From Dugong dugon (Eukaryota; Chordata; Mammalia; Sirenia; Dugongidae): a DNA stretch of 64,000 bases. This document shows, piece by piece, positions 1 through 11,485 of this stretch (positions are counted from its first letter, which is position 1; each line of letters opens with the position of its first letter). The notes below the pieces were generated by a model that was not told the origin of the DNA, ran no database searches, and saw only the letters and a program-made list of their open reading frames with translations. Where the stretch lies: NCBI GenBank assembly GCA_030035585.1, contig CM057469.1, positions 20,144,501 to 20,208,500 on the forward strand. The letters run 5' to 3'. The position numbers were made by a program, and so were the translations under genes.

Positions 1-1094
1 ATATATTATTTACAGAATATCTAAAATATTGAAATAGTTTAACACTTGTAAGAGAGAGTATTCTGAGGACATTGGTTACACTGATTTGAAAAGTAGTGAA
101 ATTAATTCCATTGCTTGGTTTATACTATCTTTTTAACTGCTGATGATAGGCAAGCTTTTTAAAATTGCTTGCTATACTGAGTTACTGTAACTTCCGAATG
201 TGGGTATCTCGTCATATATAAACCTCTTGCATGGGTCTTCATGAAGGAAGTGAATCAGATGTGCAGAAAAAGACAAGTTCTTTAATCTCCCACCCATCCC
301 CAATCCAGGCTCTTTGGAGCTACCTGCTTGCCAGAGGTATGCTGCCTAGGCAGGGGGAAAGGAACGGAGGCGGGAGGGGAAGAGAGGAAAGTGAGGTGGT
401 CAAAATAGGTTCCTCTGGATCATTTACAAGGAGCCCAAAGCCTTGGGAGGACAGATGTGTAGTAGGTTTCCAGATTTTTATGATTTGAGAACCTCGTTTG
501 TCTCCATGTAAATATTATGAGTGTGTAAAATAAATAAATAAGTAAATAAAATGTAGACTTGTCTGTTGTTGAAAATTACAGTGAAAATAACAATCACTCA
601 TGATTTTACCACCTAATAGCAGTTTTCCTTAAAATTTTGGCACCTGTCTACCCAGTATTATGTATGTATGTGCGTTTGTATGTGTGTATATGTATACATT
701 CGTTGTGTAACAAACCACGTAGACTAATGAAAGCCTTGTGTTGAAGTGGAATTCCTTAGGAAAGAACCGGCCTTTGAGGCTTCTATGCACGCGTCTCATC
801 AGCTTTTTCAGTAAATAGTTTCATAAAGATAACGTAGAAGTCTTTTTCTTTTTTATAAGTAAAAGTGTTTTTCACAATACGTATTTCCAGGCCCTCACAC
901 AAATGGAGCAACCGTACATGGGTCAGTTTCAGTAGTAGCAAAAACAAACAGAAAAGGAAAGAAAACAAGCATCACCACTACACACGTGCATGCGCGCACA
1001 CGCAGTCTCTCAATCTCAGAAGTGTTCTGGTTTGGATGATAAATTATATGTTCGCCCTGTAGCTAAAACTTTGAGACTACATACTGTGTGGCTG
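1..1094. other. unique sequence, no gene seen
   Basis: No repeat or coding exon is recognised. A purine-rich patch lies near 345-395 and a degenerate TG/TA microsatellite near 659-702. Short open frames on both strands have no recognisable protein content. Confidence 0.5.
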
Positions 1095-1315
1095 CTAGCA
1101 TTCTAATCATTTGACTTACATTAACTCAGTCCCCGCAACAACCCTGTATAAAGTAGGTACGGTTTTGTCCTTGTTTTGCAGATGAGTAAACCGAGGCACA
1201 GAGAGTTTAAGTAACTTGCCTCAGGTCACACACCAGGTAAGTAGTGGAATTAGGATTCAAACACAGACAGAGCTGGTCCTAAAGAGTATGCTTCTCGCTA
1301 CTGAACTGTCTAATG
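1095..1315 (-). repeat. MIR SINE, antisense
   Basis: The reverse complement carries the MIR core: a segment like 'gtgacct.aggcaagttact' followed by the 'cctc.gtttactcatctg' motif near 1175-1235. MIRs are ancient tRNA-derived SINEs of all mammals and the copy is inactive. Confidence 0.8.
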
Positions 1316-2235
1316 TAGATGAAATTGTTCAGTGAACATGCTTAAGAAAAGGATGAGGACAGAACCCTAGAGATTACTGACATTTGAAAGCATGTGAAGA
1401 GAATAGAAACTTGGAAATAAGGCAGAGAATAGGAGCTAAAAATAAAAGAATGGACTTTACATAAAATTGAATTTGGTGATTTTAAATTTTTCCTCCCAAG
1501 AATTGTCTTCATCCCCTTTCAACTGAAAAAAATATTTTACTTTTCACTCTTTAATAAGTGCTAAATAAGTTTTCCTTGAGATATAAGAAATGAACATTTA
1601 TTTAAAGCAATTTGTTTACTTTGTTTTTAAATTTAAGAATATTTTTCCTTAACAGAATTAAGGCTTTTTAGAAAGCCTTTTAAGACCTATCCTAACTTAT
1701 TTATGACAGTTTCTTCATCTATAAGTTAATTTTAGGAAATTTATGGAACTTATTTACCACCGTATCTCCAAACTTCAGTGTTGCTCCTTTTATTTCCACC
1801 TCATTTCATGTTGACTCCAGCTTCACTGTGTTCCCTCTCCCCAGCCCTGTCTCCATCTGGAAGTTGAAGAATGTTAAAGTATCTTATTATTTCATTGAAT
1901 GGTAGTTTCTAGAACTGCAGGTTTTTCAGTAAGTCAGCAGCTACAACTTTATAGTTAACAGTATTTTTATCTGTAGTATGGTTTTTGCAACCAGAGCTTT
2001 AGGGCAAAAGAATAAGTCTCAGAATTTTAAATGTAACTGTTCAATGAAATTCAACAAACAAAACCATACTCCCCCACAAAAAAACCAAAACAACAACAAC
2101 AAAAAACCTCCACTAAATAGGCAGCGTATGTCCTTTTTATTAGATTTACCAAACATTAACTGAGGTTGTCGTGCTCAACTTTTCTGCCTCGTGTTTAGGA
2201 ACAGAAAGATGAATAAAACTGTTCACTGTATTTAT
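1316..2235. other. unique AT-rich sequence
   Basis: Nothing recognised. An A/C-rich run (about 2068-2108, with CAA repeats) could be the decayed tail of an old element. Confidence 0.4.
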
Positions 2236-2282
2236 TCTCTCTTTCTCCTCCTTCCCCTCCCCTCCTTCCTTCCTTCCCTACC
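2236..2282 (+). repeat. pyrimidine-rich (CCTT)n-like tract
   Basis: Low-complexity CT run made of tctttctcctcc and ccttccttcc units, low in purines. Confidence 0.7.
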
Positions 2283-2284
2283 TC

Positions 2285-2490
2285 CCACAAATATTTATTG
2301 AGAGTCTACTATGTACTAGGGTATTCCAGGCTTGGGGATGTAAATAATGAAACTAACACCTGTCTTCAAATAGCTTACTTCTTAGGAAGATGACAAGTCC
2401 GTGAGTCAGCCAGGTCAGAAAAGTATAGTAAGTGTTGGAGCCAGGGTTCACACCCAGATCTGTCTGGGTTCCCATTACCCCACTCTCCTG
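2285..2490 (-). repeat. L2/MIR-type fragment, antisense
   Basis: Starts with 'aaatatttattgag', the antisense end typical of L2 and MIR 3' ends. It continues with an antisense MIR-like stretch around 2405-2480 ('ggagccagggttcacaccca'). Two old fragments may be joined here. Confidence 0.5.
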
Positions 2491-3056
2491 TAAGGATTGA
2501 TAGAATTTAAATTATCTGGAAGAAGGAACAGAATTGAAACCGATGAGGAAGTATGATGAGCAACAAAGAGAAGAGGTCCTTGGTGACTGTTAAGGGGTTG
2601 ACAGCCGTCTTTGTTGCCATGGAGTTGAGGGATGAAGAGTGAATGGGAAATGAGAAGGTAGACTTCTAAGACTCTTCATGTGGTGAAGGGGAATAGAGAG
2701 GATTTTAGGCTGACTGAGTAGTAAGATAAGCGAATCTTTTAGAATGAGGAGATAAGTATGCTTGCTTGCTGCTTTGCAATGAGCTGTAGAACTGGTGGGG
2801 TAAGATTTAAAGATGAGAGAGAAGATAATAGAACAAAATGCTATGGAAAATTAGATAATATCAAGAACATAAATAGAAAAGAATTTTGTTTTGCTATATG
2901 TTATCAGTATTTCTAGATGGAAATATTAAAAACTCCTCTTATCCATACTTTCCTTATTGCCCAACTCTCCAATCAAAAATAGGTCTTTATTGGTAAGAAA
3001 AGAGAGAATATATCTGTTCTAAAGGTTAGATGTGTCAAATTGTCCTTACTAGCCTG
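2491..3056. other. unassigned, possibly old L2-like sequence
   Basis: Purine-rich text such as 'gttgagggatgaagagtgaa' (2624-2643) resembles the antisense far end of L2-like copies seen at 53 kb. It is too degraded to call. Confidence 0.3.
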
Positions 3057-3172
3057 AGAGCTCAAAAGCATAACAATGATTGTGAGGATGGTGCCGGACT
3101 GGGCAGTGTTTCGTTCTGTTGTACACAGGGTCGCTCTGAGTCAGAACCGACTTGAGGCACCCAACAACAGCA
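3057..3172 (+). mobile_element. RTE LINE 3' tail (5'-truncated)
   Basis: Matches the last ~115 bases of the larger RTE copy at 44-46 kb: '...ttctgttgtacacagggtcgct.tgagtc...', then a CAACAACAG tail. RTE LINEs usually insert 5'-truncated, so only the 3' end remains. The tail is the sequence shared with AfroSINEs. Confidence 0.8.
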
Positions 3173-3291
3173 GAAACAGCCTGAGAGTACTGTTTGGGTT
3201 GTAAATAGCAAGCTTTCTCTTCTTGCACACTGATGCGTGAGAACTCTAGAATTCTCATTCAGTGGGTCTGGGTTGGGACCCAGAAACCAGT

Positions 3292-3970
3292 TAATTTATT
3301 TATTCAGCAAATGTTTATTGAGTGCTTTCCTACGATGTTCTTACTGTGTAGATGTTACTAGAAGGTGGCCCAGGTGCTTACTCTCTTAATGAGAGGACAG
3401 AGATAATAAACAAGGAATTAGACAAACAGGATACTTTCACGTAGTGATAAGTGCTTTGAAGGAAGTAAACCATGGTTTGTGCCAGAGCAGTCCCCTGGCA
3501 GGAGAGGGAGATGACTTTTCATAGGGTGACCCTGAAGGACTCTGAAGAGGTAGCCTTAGAGCCGAGGCCTGAGGAGTGAGAAGGAGCCATGCACAGAGCT
3601 AGGAGGGGAATGTTAGGAGCAGGGGAAAGAGCAAGTGCAAAGGCTCTGAGGTAGCAGTAAGCTTCTTAGGGTCAGGGAATAATAATAGACAGAAGGCAAG
3701 GCCAGGATGGCTAGGAAATCGTGGGGGAGGGGAGCAGGAAACATGAGGTTAAATGGGATCAGAGGTTTTTAGAGGCCGTATCATTGAGGACTTTGAAAGA
3801 CCTTGGGTTTTATCCTAAGTGCAGCAGGAAGTTACTTACTGGAAAGTTTTAAGTAGGGGAGTGACCCAATCTGATTTTCATCTAAAACAGAAGTAAAAGC
3901 CATTCAGGCTGCTGTGTGGACAAGCATCCCAGTGGATTCTGATGCAGATCTGTGGTCACACTTAGAGAAA
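3292..3970 (-). repeat. L2-like LINE fragment, antisense
   Basis: Antisense L2-type 3' region. It starts with 'aaatgtttattgag', carries 'gcaagtgcaaaggctctgag' near 3632-3651 and ends near 'ctggctgctgtgtgga'-like text at about 3920. Related text occurs in sense at 43.6-44.2 kb. Confidence 0.6.
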
Positions 3971-4130
3971 CACTAATCTAGATCTTGTAATGCCCTATCT
4001 CAAAAGAGCTCTGTCAGGGCAGGGCTCCTGACTAAAAACGACAGCTTCACTACACCCTTTGTTGCCTGTCCCTCCCTAAACTCCACTGAAATGGTAGAAA
4101 CAAAACAAAAGAATGGAAGAGATTACAATC

Positions 4131-4336
4131 CCAAAACACCCCACTGCCATCTAGTAGATTTTGACTCACAGCGACCCTCTAGGACGGTAGAACTGCCCCA
4201 TGGGGTTTCCAAGGCTATATATAATCTTTACAGAAGCAGACTGCCTCATCTTTCTCCCCAGAGCAGCTGGTGTGTTCCAACCGCTGACTTTTTCTGTTAG
4301 CAGCTGAGTGGTTTAACCCCTGCAGCTCCAGGGCTC
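4131..4336 (-). mobile_element. AfroSINE, middle-length form
   Basis: Antisense SINE. RTE-like tail first ('ttttgactcacagcgaccct'), then a body with 'tctttacagaagcagactgc', then the tRNA-like head ('ttagcagctgagtggttta...') ending 'ccagggctc'. Diverged copy. Confidence 0.8.
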
Positions 4337-4764
4337 TTCCAGAGACTGGAAATTGCTACAGTTCTTTTGAAATAAGAAAGCAAATGGACAAGTGAAAACT
4401 GATTTATCAGAGAGAAAAGTTACAGCCGAAGTGCCTGCAGTGCACAGTACCTCTGAGAAGCATGATACTGTGTCTTTTTGCAGCTCCCAAGAGGCTCAGC
4501 ACTTGGGAGCCCCAGATACTAAGGAAGGTAGGGGTCTGAAGTGGGGTGGAAAGTCTGTGTACAGGCTGTCTCCCTGTGTGCCCTTGCAGAGAGGTGTTTT
4601 CTTCCACCATCAACCCCCTGGCCTCGGGAGACCAAGGCTTATTCTTGTAAAGTTAAGTAAGATGCGCTTGGGCTGGGGAGTCAGGGGCAGGGGAAGGCTG
4701 ACTGGTTTAAAACAGGGAGGTTAGGGAAATCTACCTATGAACTTTGAAAAAATGGTTACATGAA

Positions 4765-4909
4765 TTCAGAGACATACAGGCTTGAATTCTTCCCCTGCCT
4801 TTTTTTCTCCTGTGTGACCTTGGGTAAATTATTGAACGTTTCTGAGCCCCAGTAAAATGAGATTAATATTATCTAACTCAGAAAGTAGTTGTGATGATTA
4901 AGTGAAATT
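4765..4909 (+). repeat. MIR SINE
   Basis: Carries 'tgtgaccttgggtaaattat' and 'gagccccagtaaaatgag', the MIR core in sense. Its end is interrupted by the following AfroSINE. Confidence 0.75.
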
Positions 4910-5096
4910 AAAGCAGGTAAAACCAAAACCAAACCTGTTGCCATTGAGTTGATTTCTACTCGTGGTAACCCTACAAGACAGAGTAGAACTGCCATATAGC
5001 ATTTCCAAGGAGTGGCTGGTGGATTTCAATTGCCAACCTTTTGGTTAGCAGCTGAGCTCTTAACCACTGTGCCATCAGAGCTCCAAAGTAGATAAA
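4910..5096 (-). mobile_element. AfroSINE, short form, with target-site duplication
   Basis: Element about 4922-5084, flanked by an imperfect 12-base duplication (aaagcaggtaaa at 4910, aaagtagataaa at 5085; two mismatches). It reads tail to head on the plus strand, from 'aaacctgttgccattgagtt' to 'gagctcttaaccactgtgcc'. It inserted into the MIR just upstream. Confidence 0.9.
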
Positions 5097-6034
5097 GCAT
5101 TCTAAAGTAGGTAAATGATAGTTTCCTTCACTTTCACCCTTCTGTGGCATGTAGCAAGAAGGGGATGTTGTTTTTCCAGAATTTAAGGCAAGTGCAGACC
5201 AACTGAAGATGTATAAAATTTTTGAAGTGGAATTATACTTTTTTTAAGTCTGCCTTAGTTATTTGCAACATGTGTGTTCCTTGTCATTGGGTAGATTTGC
5301 CATTGTAATGCTGTGGAAAAAGCCTCGGAAACTAGACTCCGGAGATCCAGGGTCTAGCTAGCCTCCTGTTCTACTAACCAGATAGATGTATGACATTGTA
5401 TTAGTTACTTACCCACTTGGGATCTCATATTCCTGAGTTGTTAAATGAAAATGTTCCACGACAAGATGATTTCTAAAAAATTGTTTTACTTTAAAATTAT
5501 ATGATCCTGTGATCTGTGAAGCTGAAGTCATCCTTTTGAGACCTGTGTTGTATGACTCAGGATACATTTAGTGTTATAAATTCAGCTTAATGTTTTTGGA
5601 GGACTTGAGGTAATTGAGGGTTACTAGACTGGTAGTTGATGTTTGGCTTCATTATTGGAAAATAATTCTAGATATGAAATCTTTTTTTTTTTTTTTTTTT
5701 TGGGAATAGAAACATACCAAGAGTGGCCACCACTTTTCTTCCTATAGAGATAACTGATCTCGTGGTGCTGTTCACCTAAAGTCATCACCTTTTTATTTTC
5801 AGTCATGTGGATTCACCCTTGACACTCTACTCCCCCCTGCCCCAATAGTTGTGGACATTCTTCTTCCTAGAATGATCTGGAGTGTGTGTGTTTTAAATCA
5901 CATTTAACATTCATAAACTTAATCTTCACTCAAATGTCAAGGCCAAAGGAATCCTTTCCTAACCCCCAGGCTAGATCATGTTATTTGTTTACATGGTGTT
6001 TTTCCCTTTTCACAGTCTGGATTATGTATACATA
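5097..6034. other. unique sequence with a poly(T) run
   Basis: No exon or clear repeat. A T run of about 20 lies at 5682-5701. Confidence 0.4.
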
Positions 6035-6175
6035 AAATTTTGTGATATCTTTCTTCCAAACCAGTCTGAAAATTCTTGGAGGGCAGTGACCACATCTCTT
6101 TGGCTGACTTATTTCTATAATGTCTGGTACGTAATTGGCATTCAGGACACATTTTTGAGTGAAAGAATAAATTTA
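6035..6175 (+). repeat. L2 3'-end fragment
   Basis: Contains the L2-like order: 'cttggagggcagtgaccaca', then 'tgtctggtacgtaattggca', then 'gagtgaaagaat'. Confidence 0.5.
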
Positions 6176-6771
6176 CATTGTTTCCCCATAAATAATAAAT
6201 GATAGAAATACAATGGTAAATAAAAGCTCAAAATGCCTGTTACAGTTAGGATTATAGCCTTTGCTATTGCCAAGCAATGGATTTAAAAGGAAAGACTAAT
6301 CAAGGTGGTTGCATAAATGACTTTTATTGTTGTTTGTGCAAGAACAGCGAACATTGCCTAGTACAGGAAGCAACTTTTTAAAACTGCTGGCCGAACGAAG
6401 ACGTCAGACTGGCCTTCACCCCTCTAGCAGATGTTTTAGAACCTGAGTTCCTTAAATCTTCTTCAGTTGTGTAATAAACACTTTGACATGATGAAAGATT
6501 TGTTCTGTTAATTTTTGGTGTCTATAAACAAGTGCCTAGCTAGATTGGCTAAAAAAAGAGAAAAAAACTTTCTAAGTTTTACTAGTTCCTTTTTTAAAAA
6601 AAGTTAGTTTCCTTTCAAGTACATAACACTTTAAAATGAGCTCAGCTGTATTAGCAGATAAACATGTTGATTCATTTGGCTCAAAGCTACCGAATGAAGC
6701 CTGGAGGGGCACAGTTTGTTCTTACCCCGCCCAGTGGCAGAATGTTTTTCTTCCTCTCCTCCCTATTGAGG
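6176..6771. other. unique sequence
   Basis: No recognised repeat. On the minus strand an AATAAA-type signal (near 6323-6330) follows a mixed-composition stretch of 6330-6430. See findings. Confidence 0.35.
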
Positions 6772-6980
6772 GAAACCAAAAGACAAAACAAAACAAAACA
6801 AAAAAAAAAAACCCCACCAAACCTGTTGCCCTCCAGTTGATTCTGACTCTTAGTGACCCTGTAGGACAAAGTAGAACTGCTGCATAGGGTTTGCAAGGAG
6901 CAACAGGTGAATTCGAACTCGAACTGCTGACCTTTTGGTTAGCAGCCAGTCTCTTAACCTCTGCGCCACCAGGGCTCCCC
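6772..6980 (-). mobile_element. AfroSINE, short form, with A-rich start
   Basis: A-rich (CAAAA)n at 6777-6810, then 'aaacctgttgccctccagtt', the tail 'gtgaccctgtaggacaaagt', the B-box complement near 'ttcgaactcgaactgctg' and the head 'ctctgcgccaccagggctcc'. Confidence 0.9.
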
Positions 6981-7035
6981 AAGTGATACTGCTACTCACC
7001 ATTTCCTATAATGCTCTTGATTTTGTAGGTTTTAT

Positions 7036-7082
7036 CTATAGGGTTCCTATGAGTCTAAATCGACTCTACGGCACAAAGTCGC
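7036..7082 (+). mobile_element. AfroSINE/RTE 3' tail fragment
   Basis: 'atagggttcctatgagtcta' followed by 'aatcgactctacggcac' is the shared SINE/RTE 3' terminus. The rest of the element is missing. Confidence 0.65.
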
Positions 7083-7095
7083 CACCACCACCATC

Positions 7096-7365
7096 TCTGG
7101 TGGCATGTGTCATTCCTTCTACTTGGAATGCCCCCCTTCTTTTTGCCACTTGTTTAATTACCTACATCTTAACCTATTAACAAAATTCACATTAAATGCT
7201 GCTACCTCCATGATCTCTCCAGCTGAAAATCCTGTTGCTTTTCTCTGAACATAAAACTTTTCTCTGTAAATAGGACTTTTTACTATTCTTTTATATATGG
7301 TATGCTTATAATATTTGTATATGTAGCTTATCTCTGCTAAGATTTTAAGTTTCTTGAGACAATAT
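7096..7365 (+). repeat. possible L2 fragment
   Basis: 'ttctacttggaatgcccccc' and the later 'gattttaagtttcttgag' follow the order of L2 3' ends. Very diverged. Confidence 0.3.
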
Positions 7366-7770
7366 GGTATAGAGGTTGATGACTGCAACAGATAAACCTC
7401 CAAATCTCAGTGGATTAGTATAATTGAATTTTGTTTCTTTCTCAGTGAAGTCTAAGACAAGTACAGTATTCCTGACTAGTAGGCTTTTCTATCTTGTGGC
7501 ACCACCATTTCAGCAAATGGTTCCCATGAGCACTGTGTTCATCTGCGTGAAGCTGGAAAGAGAAAGAGCATGGAAGAGCACAATTGGGAAGTTTTTTGAG
7601 CGGACCTAACCTGAAAGTGGCACATCTCGTTCCTCACATTTCATTAGCTAAAACTCGGTCAGATGGCTGTTTTTTAACTACAAGGGAAACTGGAAAGCAT
7701 GTGCCTAGGAAGAAGAGGAAATGGTTTTGGTGAACACATGGCAGTTTGACAAAATGCTTAAAAGCTTGGA
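7366..7770 (+). repeat. ancient eutherian MER-type repeat, family not assigned
   Basis: The order of segments is one I recognise from many human copies: 'aatctcagtggattagtata', 'cttttctatcttgtggcacc', 'gagcatggaagagcac', 'gtgcctaggaagaagaggaa'. I cannot name the family with confidence. Confidence 0.5.
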
Positions 7771-8047
7771 CTCTCAGTGAGACTTGTGAAGAGTGTGCCT
7801 CTCAGTCAAGTAGATACAAGAGACCAAAGGGGCAGCTTCTGTCCAGAGGTGAGATGATGGGAAGGCAGAGAGGGTTAGGAGCTGGTTGAATGGACATGGG
7901 GAATCAAGGGCGGAAAGGAGGAGTGTGCTGTCGCAGAATGGGGTGAGCAATTAGGGTCGCATAACAATTTATGTACAAAATTTTGTATGGGAGACTAACT
8001 TGAAGTGTAAACTTCATTTAACTGCAACAATTTGGAAAAAAAAAGCT

Positions 8048-8225
8048 TGGACTCTGAAGTCAAGACAAACCTAGAGTTTAATTCTGGCAGTACAGTTTAC
8101 CAGCTGTGTGATCTTGGACAAGTTACATATCTTCGTATCTTGTGATATTTAGTAAGATGATGCAGGTAAAATACTTGGCATAGCATAGTTACTCAATAAA
8201 TCTTAGCTATCATCGTTCCTCTCAG
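8048..8225 (+). repeat. MIR SINE
   Basis: 'accagctgtgtgatcttgga' then 'caagttacatatctt' and the L2/MIR-like end 'ttactcaataaatcttagct'. Confidence 0.8.
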
Positions 8226-8692
8226 CGACACGTGCCGCTGTTGCAAAGGTGGTTATTAAGTCAGTGTTGGATGGATTTTAAAATGTCTAAGGAGTTTCTT
8301 GTGTCATAACTTCTTTTCTTTAGTTAATATTGTTATGGTGAGAACTATCCAGCCATCTATCTATACCATAATTTATAAGCTGTGCTATGCTGAATTATTC
8401 TTACCAAATCAAGTATTTCGTAAATGGATTTTGAAAAGAGGAATCAGCAGGTTTTTTGAGGGGTTAGAAGATAAAATAGGAAAAATTTCCAGAAAGTAGA
8501 GTAAACAGTAAGATATGGAAAATAGGAGAGAAAAAGCTAAGACAATTACAAGACAGGTTCAGAAGTTTCCAACATCAGAATTACAGACTTTCAGAAGGAA
8601 ATCAGAAAGAATAGAGAGGAAAATCATTAATGAACTAAATCAAGAAGATATTCCAGGATTGAAGGGCATGATTTTTTTTTTTTTTTTTCAGA

Positions 8693-9205
8693 TTGGAAGG
8701 TCCTGTTGAGTACCCTGTACAATGGTGGATAATGGACCCACAGTACAGCACATCGCTGTGGAATTTAAGAACTAGAGTACTTGTAAAGAAAGGGTCAGGA
8801 ATCAGGATAGCTTTAGGCTTCTCAGCAACAGCAGAAGCAGAAGACAGTGGAGCAGCAGTGCCTTCAAAATTCTAAAGAAAAATGATACCGAAACTAGTCT
8901 AACTAAACTGTTACCCAAGTATAAGGGTAGGATAAAGATGTTTTCAGAGAGATAAGATCTCAAAGAATTTATCTCCCACAAACCTTTCCTCAGGAAGTTG
9001 GGAAATGTTTTCCATCGAAACAAGGGAGCATATCAAGATAGAAGAGGACCTGGGAGGGAGGAAAGAGTTCAGACCCCTGAGAGGGGTAAAAGAAACACCT
9101 AGGATGGTAGCTGGGCACCCATCCAGGGCAACTAGTCCAGACTGGAGCAAGTCAGAAGACTCAGGGAGAGAATTCCTCAAGAAGCTCAAATTGATAGAAA
9201 CCTGA
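8693..9205 (+). pseudogene. HAL1/L1 ORF1 C-terminal remnant
   Basis: Open pieces include 'GSGIRIALGFSATAEAE' and 'AAVPSKF' (within 8693-8875). They correspond to the ORF1 segments 'GSGIRMASDFSTATLEA' and 'NAFKIL' after frame changes. The later piece 'ETREHIKIEED' fits the antisense-free C-terminal tail. ORF1p is a nucleic-acid chaperone of the L1 particle; the frame here is clearly destroyed. Confidence 0.6.
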
Positions 9206-9403
9206 TGTGAATGAATATATTCAAAGGAGATTTGTCAGACTGGAGAGCCGGCTTGATTAGGGATAAATATATAGAGTAAATAAGTAAATACAGACAAGTA
9301 TATAGAAAACTAAACAAGTGAGAAACCAAAGAAAGCAAAATGCTGTGCAGGAAAAGAAAGGTCATTATTGTTTACTACTTGACTCCACTGTGAATACCCT
9401 GTG

Positions 9404-9591
9404 TAGTCATAGTAATAAAACAAAAAGAAAAACCCCTTCATTGGATTTTCTTGGCTGTAATCTTTATGGAAGCAAATTGCCAGGCCTTTCTTCTGCGGTG
9501 CCACTGGATGGGTGTGAACTGCCAGCCTTTAGGTTATTAGTCGCACTCCTAACCATTTACGCCGTCTAGGGATCTAGTCATAATAATAAAA
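9404..9591 (-). mobile_element. AfroSINE with 17-base target-site duplication
   Basis: Element 9421-9574, flanked by tagtcatagtaataaaa (9404-9420) and tagtcataataataaaa (9575-9591), one mismatch. It carries the body 'taatctttatggaagcaaat' and the head 'attagtcgcactcctaacca'. It inserted into the HAL1 3' UTR and so is younger than it. Confidence 0.9.
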
Positions 9592-9945
9592 GCTCTAAAT
9601 ATTGATCTAACTAAAATTAGAATAAAACTGTATTGAGAGGATGGGGATGGGAAGTATGGAGGGTGGGAAAAGTAGGAAAGAGAGGTAAATCTTAAAATTA
9701 CTCAGTGGTCAGTCACTTGATAATACCCCAAGCTAAACATTGAAGAAGGAGCAACACAAACATGTTACTTAGAGATATGGAGGTAAATTGTGAAACAACT
9801 AACTAAAGAAAGCTTTTGGGGACAGGACATGTTGGTGAGGGGTGCCGGAGAATAGTTTTTCTTACCAAACCTTAAACATCCAGTAGATATTTTAAAAACT
9901 ACATGTATATGCATGTGTAACATTGATAAAAAAAAAAAAAAATCA

Positions 9946-10216
9946 TCAACACCCTGTGATTCTGCTCTATTTTTAAAACCCTAAGTTTTAGAGACTCAAT
10001 CCACTTCCTTTAGACTTGTTCTATCTAGATCAGAATTTTTGTTGATTGTTTCAGTTTCTCACTTAAATATTATCTTAATTAGCAGTTAGGTTAGTCGAGG
10101 TTCTATAGTGTGTAACTGAATTTGAAACAGGTAAATCCACCTTACTTGTTGTCTTCATTTATTTAGCTACAGGTCCTTATTTATGGGGGAGGTGATGGCT
10201 GGCAGTTCTTCCACAC
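9946..10216. other. unique sequence
   Basis: Nothing recognised. Confidence 0.4.
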
Positions 10217-10444
10217 CAGCCACTCTTTGTTGTTGTTACGTGGCATCGAGCTGATTCAGACTTACAGTGACCCTATGAGATGGAGTATAACTGCCCCGTA
10301 GAGTTTCCAAGGCTGAAATCTTTACAGGAGCAGAATGCCAGGTCTTTTCTCCCTCAGAGCCGCTGGTGGGTTCAAACTGCCTACCACTTGGTTCGCAGCT
10401 GAGCGCTTAACCATTGCACCACCACAGCTCCTTTCAGTCACTCT
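10217..10444 (-). mobile_element. AfroSINE, middle-length form, with target-site duplication
   Basis: Element 10227-10434 with flanks cagccactct (10217) and cagtcactct (10435), one mismatch. GTTGTTGTTAC tail, 'cagtgaccctatgagatgga', body 'ctttacaggagcagaatgcc', head 'gagcgcttaaccattgcacc'. Confidence 0.9.
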
Positions 10445-11394
10445 ACTGCGAAGGTTTCCCATGTTACACTAATCCTACAGTGCTTTTATTCTATGTTTCT
10501 CAATCCTGAATTTACACATTGTATTTGTATTACGCGCTTCTGTATGTGTTACATTATGCTCTAAGTGTTCTCAAGTGGATTCTTACCTGGATTTCTTTTT
10601 GCCTTCCTTAATTGCCTTTTCTTTGCAGCATCTCTCTCTTTAGCATTTCAGTAGCAGGGCTGTGTGGTGAGAAACTACATGCTCCTCTCCTGACACCTCT
10701 CCAAAGCGTGGATTGAAGGGCAGAACAGGAGACCTGTGGGTGAGTTGCCAGGGCTGAAGAATGCAGCCCTCCGCCAGCATTTCTGGTTCAATAGCTTCCA
10801 ATCACTCTTGCCATCTCCACTGCCAGCGCTTCAGTTAACTTCAGGGTTCATGACTGACTGGTGTACTATGATTTGCTTATTGCATACCTGTTAGATTCAG
10901 AGTTCTTCATTGTTAGTAAAAATTAAGATAGGTAAATTTTGCTAATTTAAGCAGAAAGAGGATTTATTAAAGATATTGGGGGTTTCCAGGAATCAAGGGA
11001 AGGGCCAGGCTGATGGGATTGGCACTACACAGCCAGGGGTAGTGCCTCCGTTTCTGATACGTCTGTAGAAGAACACTCAGTAACTTAGTATGTTGCTTTT
11101 GAAGATTGCCATTCTATGTGGCATATTATAGCTGTTATACTCTTTAATGATAAACTTAGAAGTTGAGAAATTATGATTTTTTTCCCCCAGGTAGAGGTCA
11201 TTGGGGGAAAATGATGGCATGACTGGATTTGTATATTCTGGGATTTTAAATCCAGGGATGAGGAGAAAGAAGAAACAAAGTTTCAGGAGATGAAAGTACA
11301 TCTGTGGTCCATGCTGTGCTTGAGTAACTGTCTGAGCAGAGCGGGAAGAGGGGAGCCTTATGCAGTGCATTTCTCAGGGTGTTGTTCAAACATA
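10445..11394. other. unique sequence
   Basis: No recognised repeat or exon. Two short GC-richer patches near 10680-10800 and 10990-11060. Confidence 0.4.
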
Positions 11395-11485
11395 ATTCAG
11401 ACCCCTTGATGAGACCCCCCACTGGTTTTCTGTCTCATGTAGAAGCAAATCTCAACTACTCTTGATGACCTTTAAGGCTCAGAAT
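11395..11485 (+). repeat. L2-like fragment
   Basis: 'ccccccactggttttctgtc' and 'gacctttaaggctcagaatt' follow L2-type order ('..aatggcttcccatc..caaggcc..ctggcc'). Short and diverged. Confidence 0.35.

Larger units (their letters stand above)
8440..9945 (+). mobile_element. HAL1 (ORF1-only L1 relative), interrupted by an AfroSINE
   Basis: 8440-8680 matches the ORF1-region text of HAL1/L1M ('atggaaaataggagagaaaa'). 8690-9170 corresponds to the C-terminal RNA-binding domain of ORF1, and the 3' UTR follows directly with no ORF2. The copy ends in an A-run at about 9930-9944. The ORF1 frame is broken by stops and a T run at 8672-8688. HAL1 needs L1 proteins in trans; this copy is dead. Confidence 0.7.

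Noticed and set aside
231-488. 85-codon open frame on the plus strand
   Set aside because: No recognisable domain, low-complexity Gly/Arg/Glu stretch, no splice or conservation evidence; expected by chance in 64 kb.
4392-4724. 110-codon open frame
   Set aside because: GC-richer local DNA after an AfroSINE; no protein similarity recognised, overlapping frame on the other strand also open.
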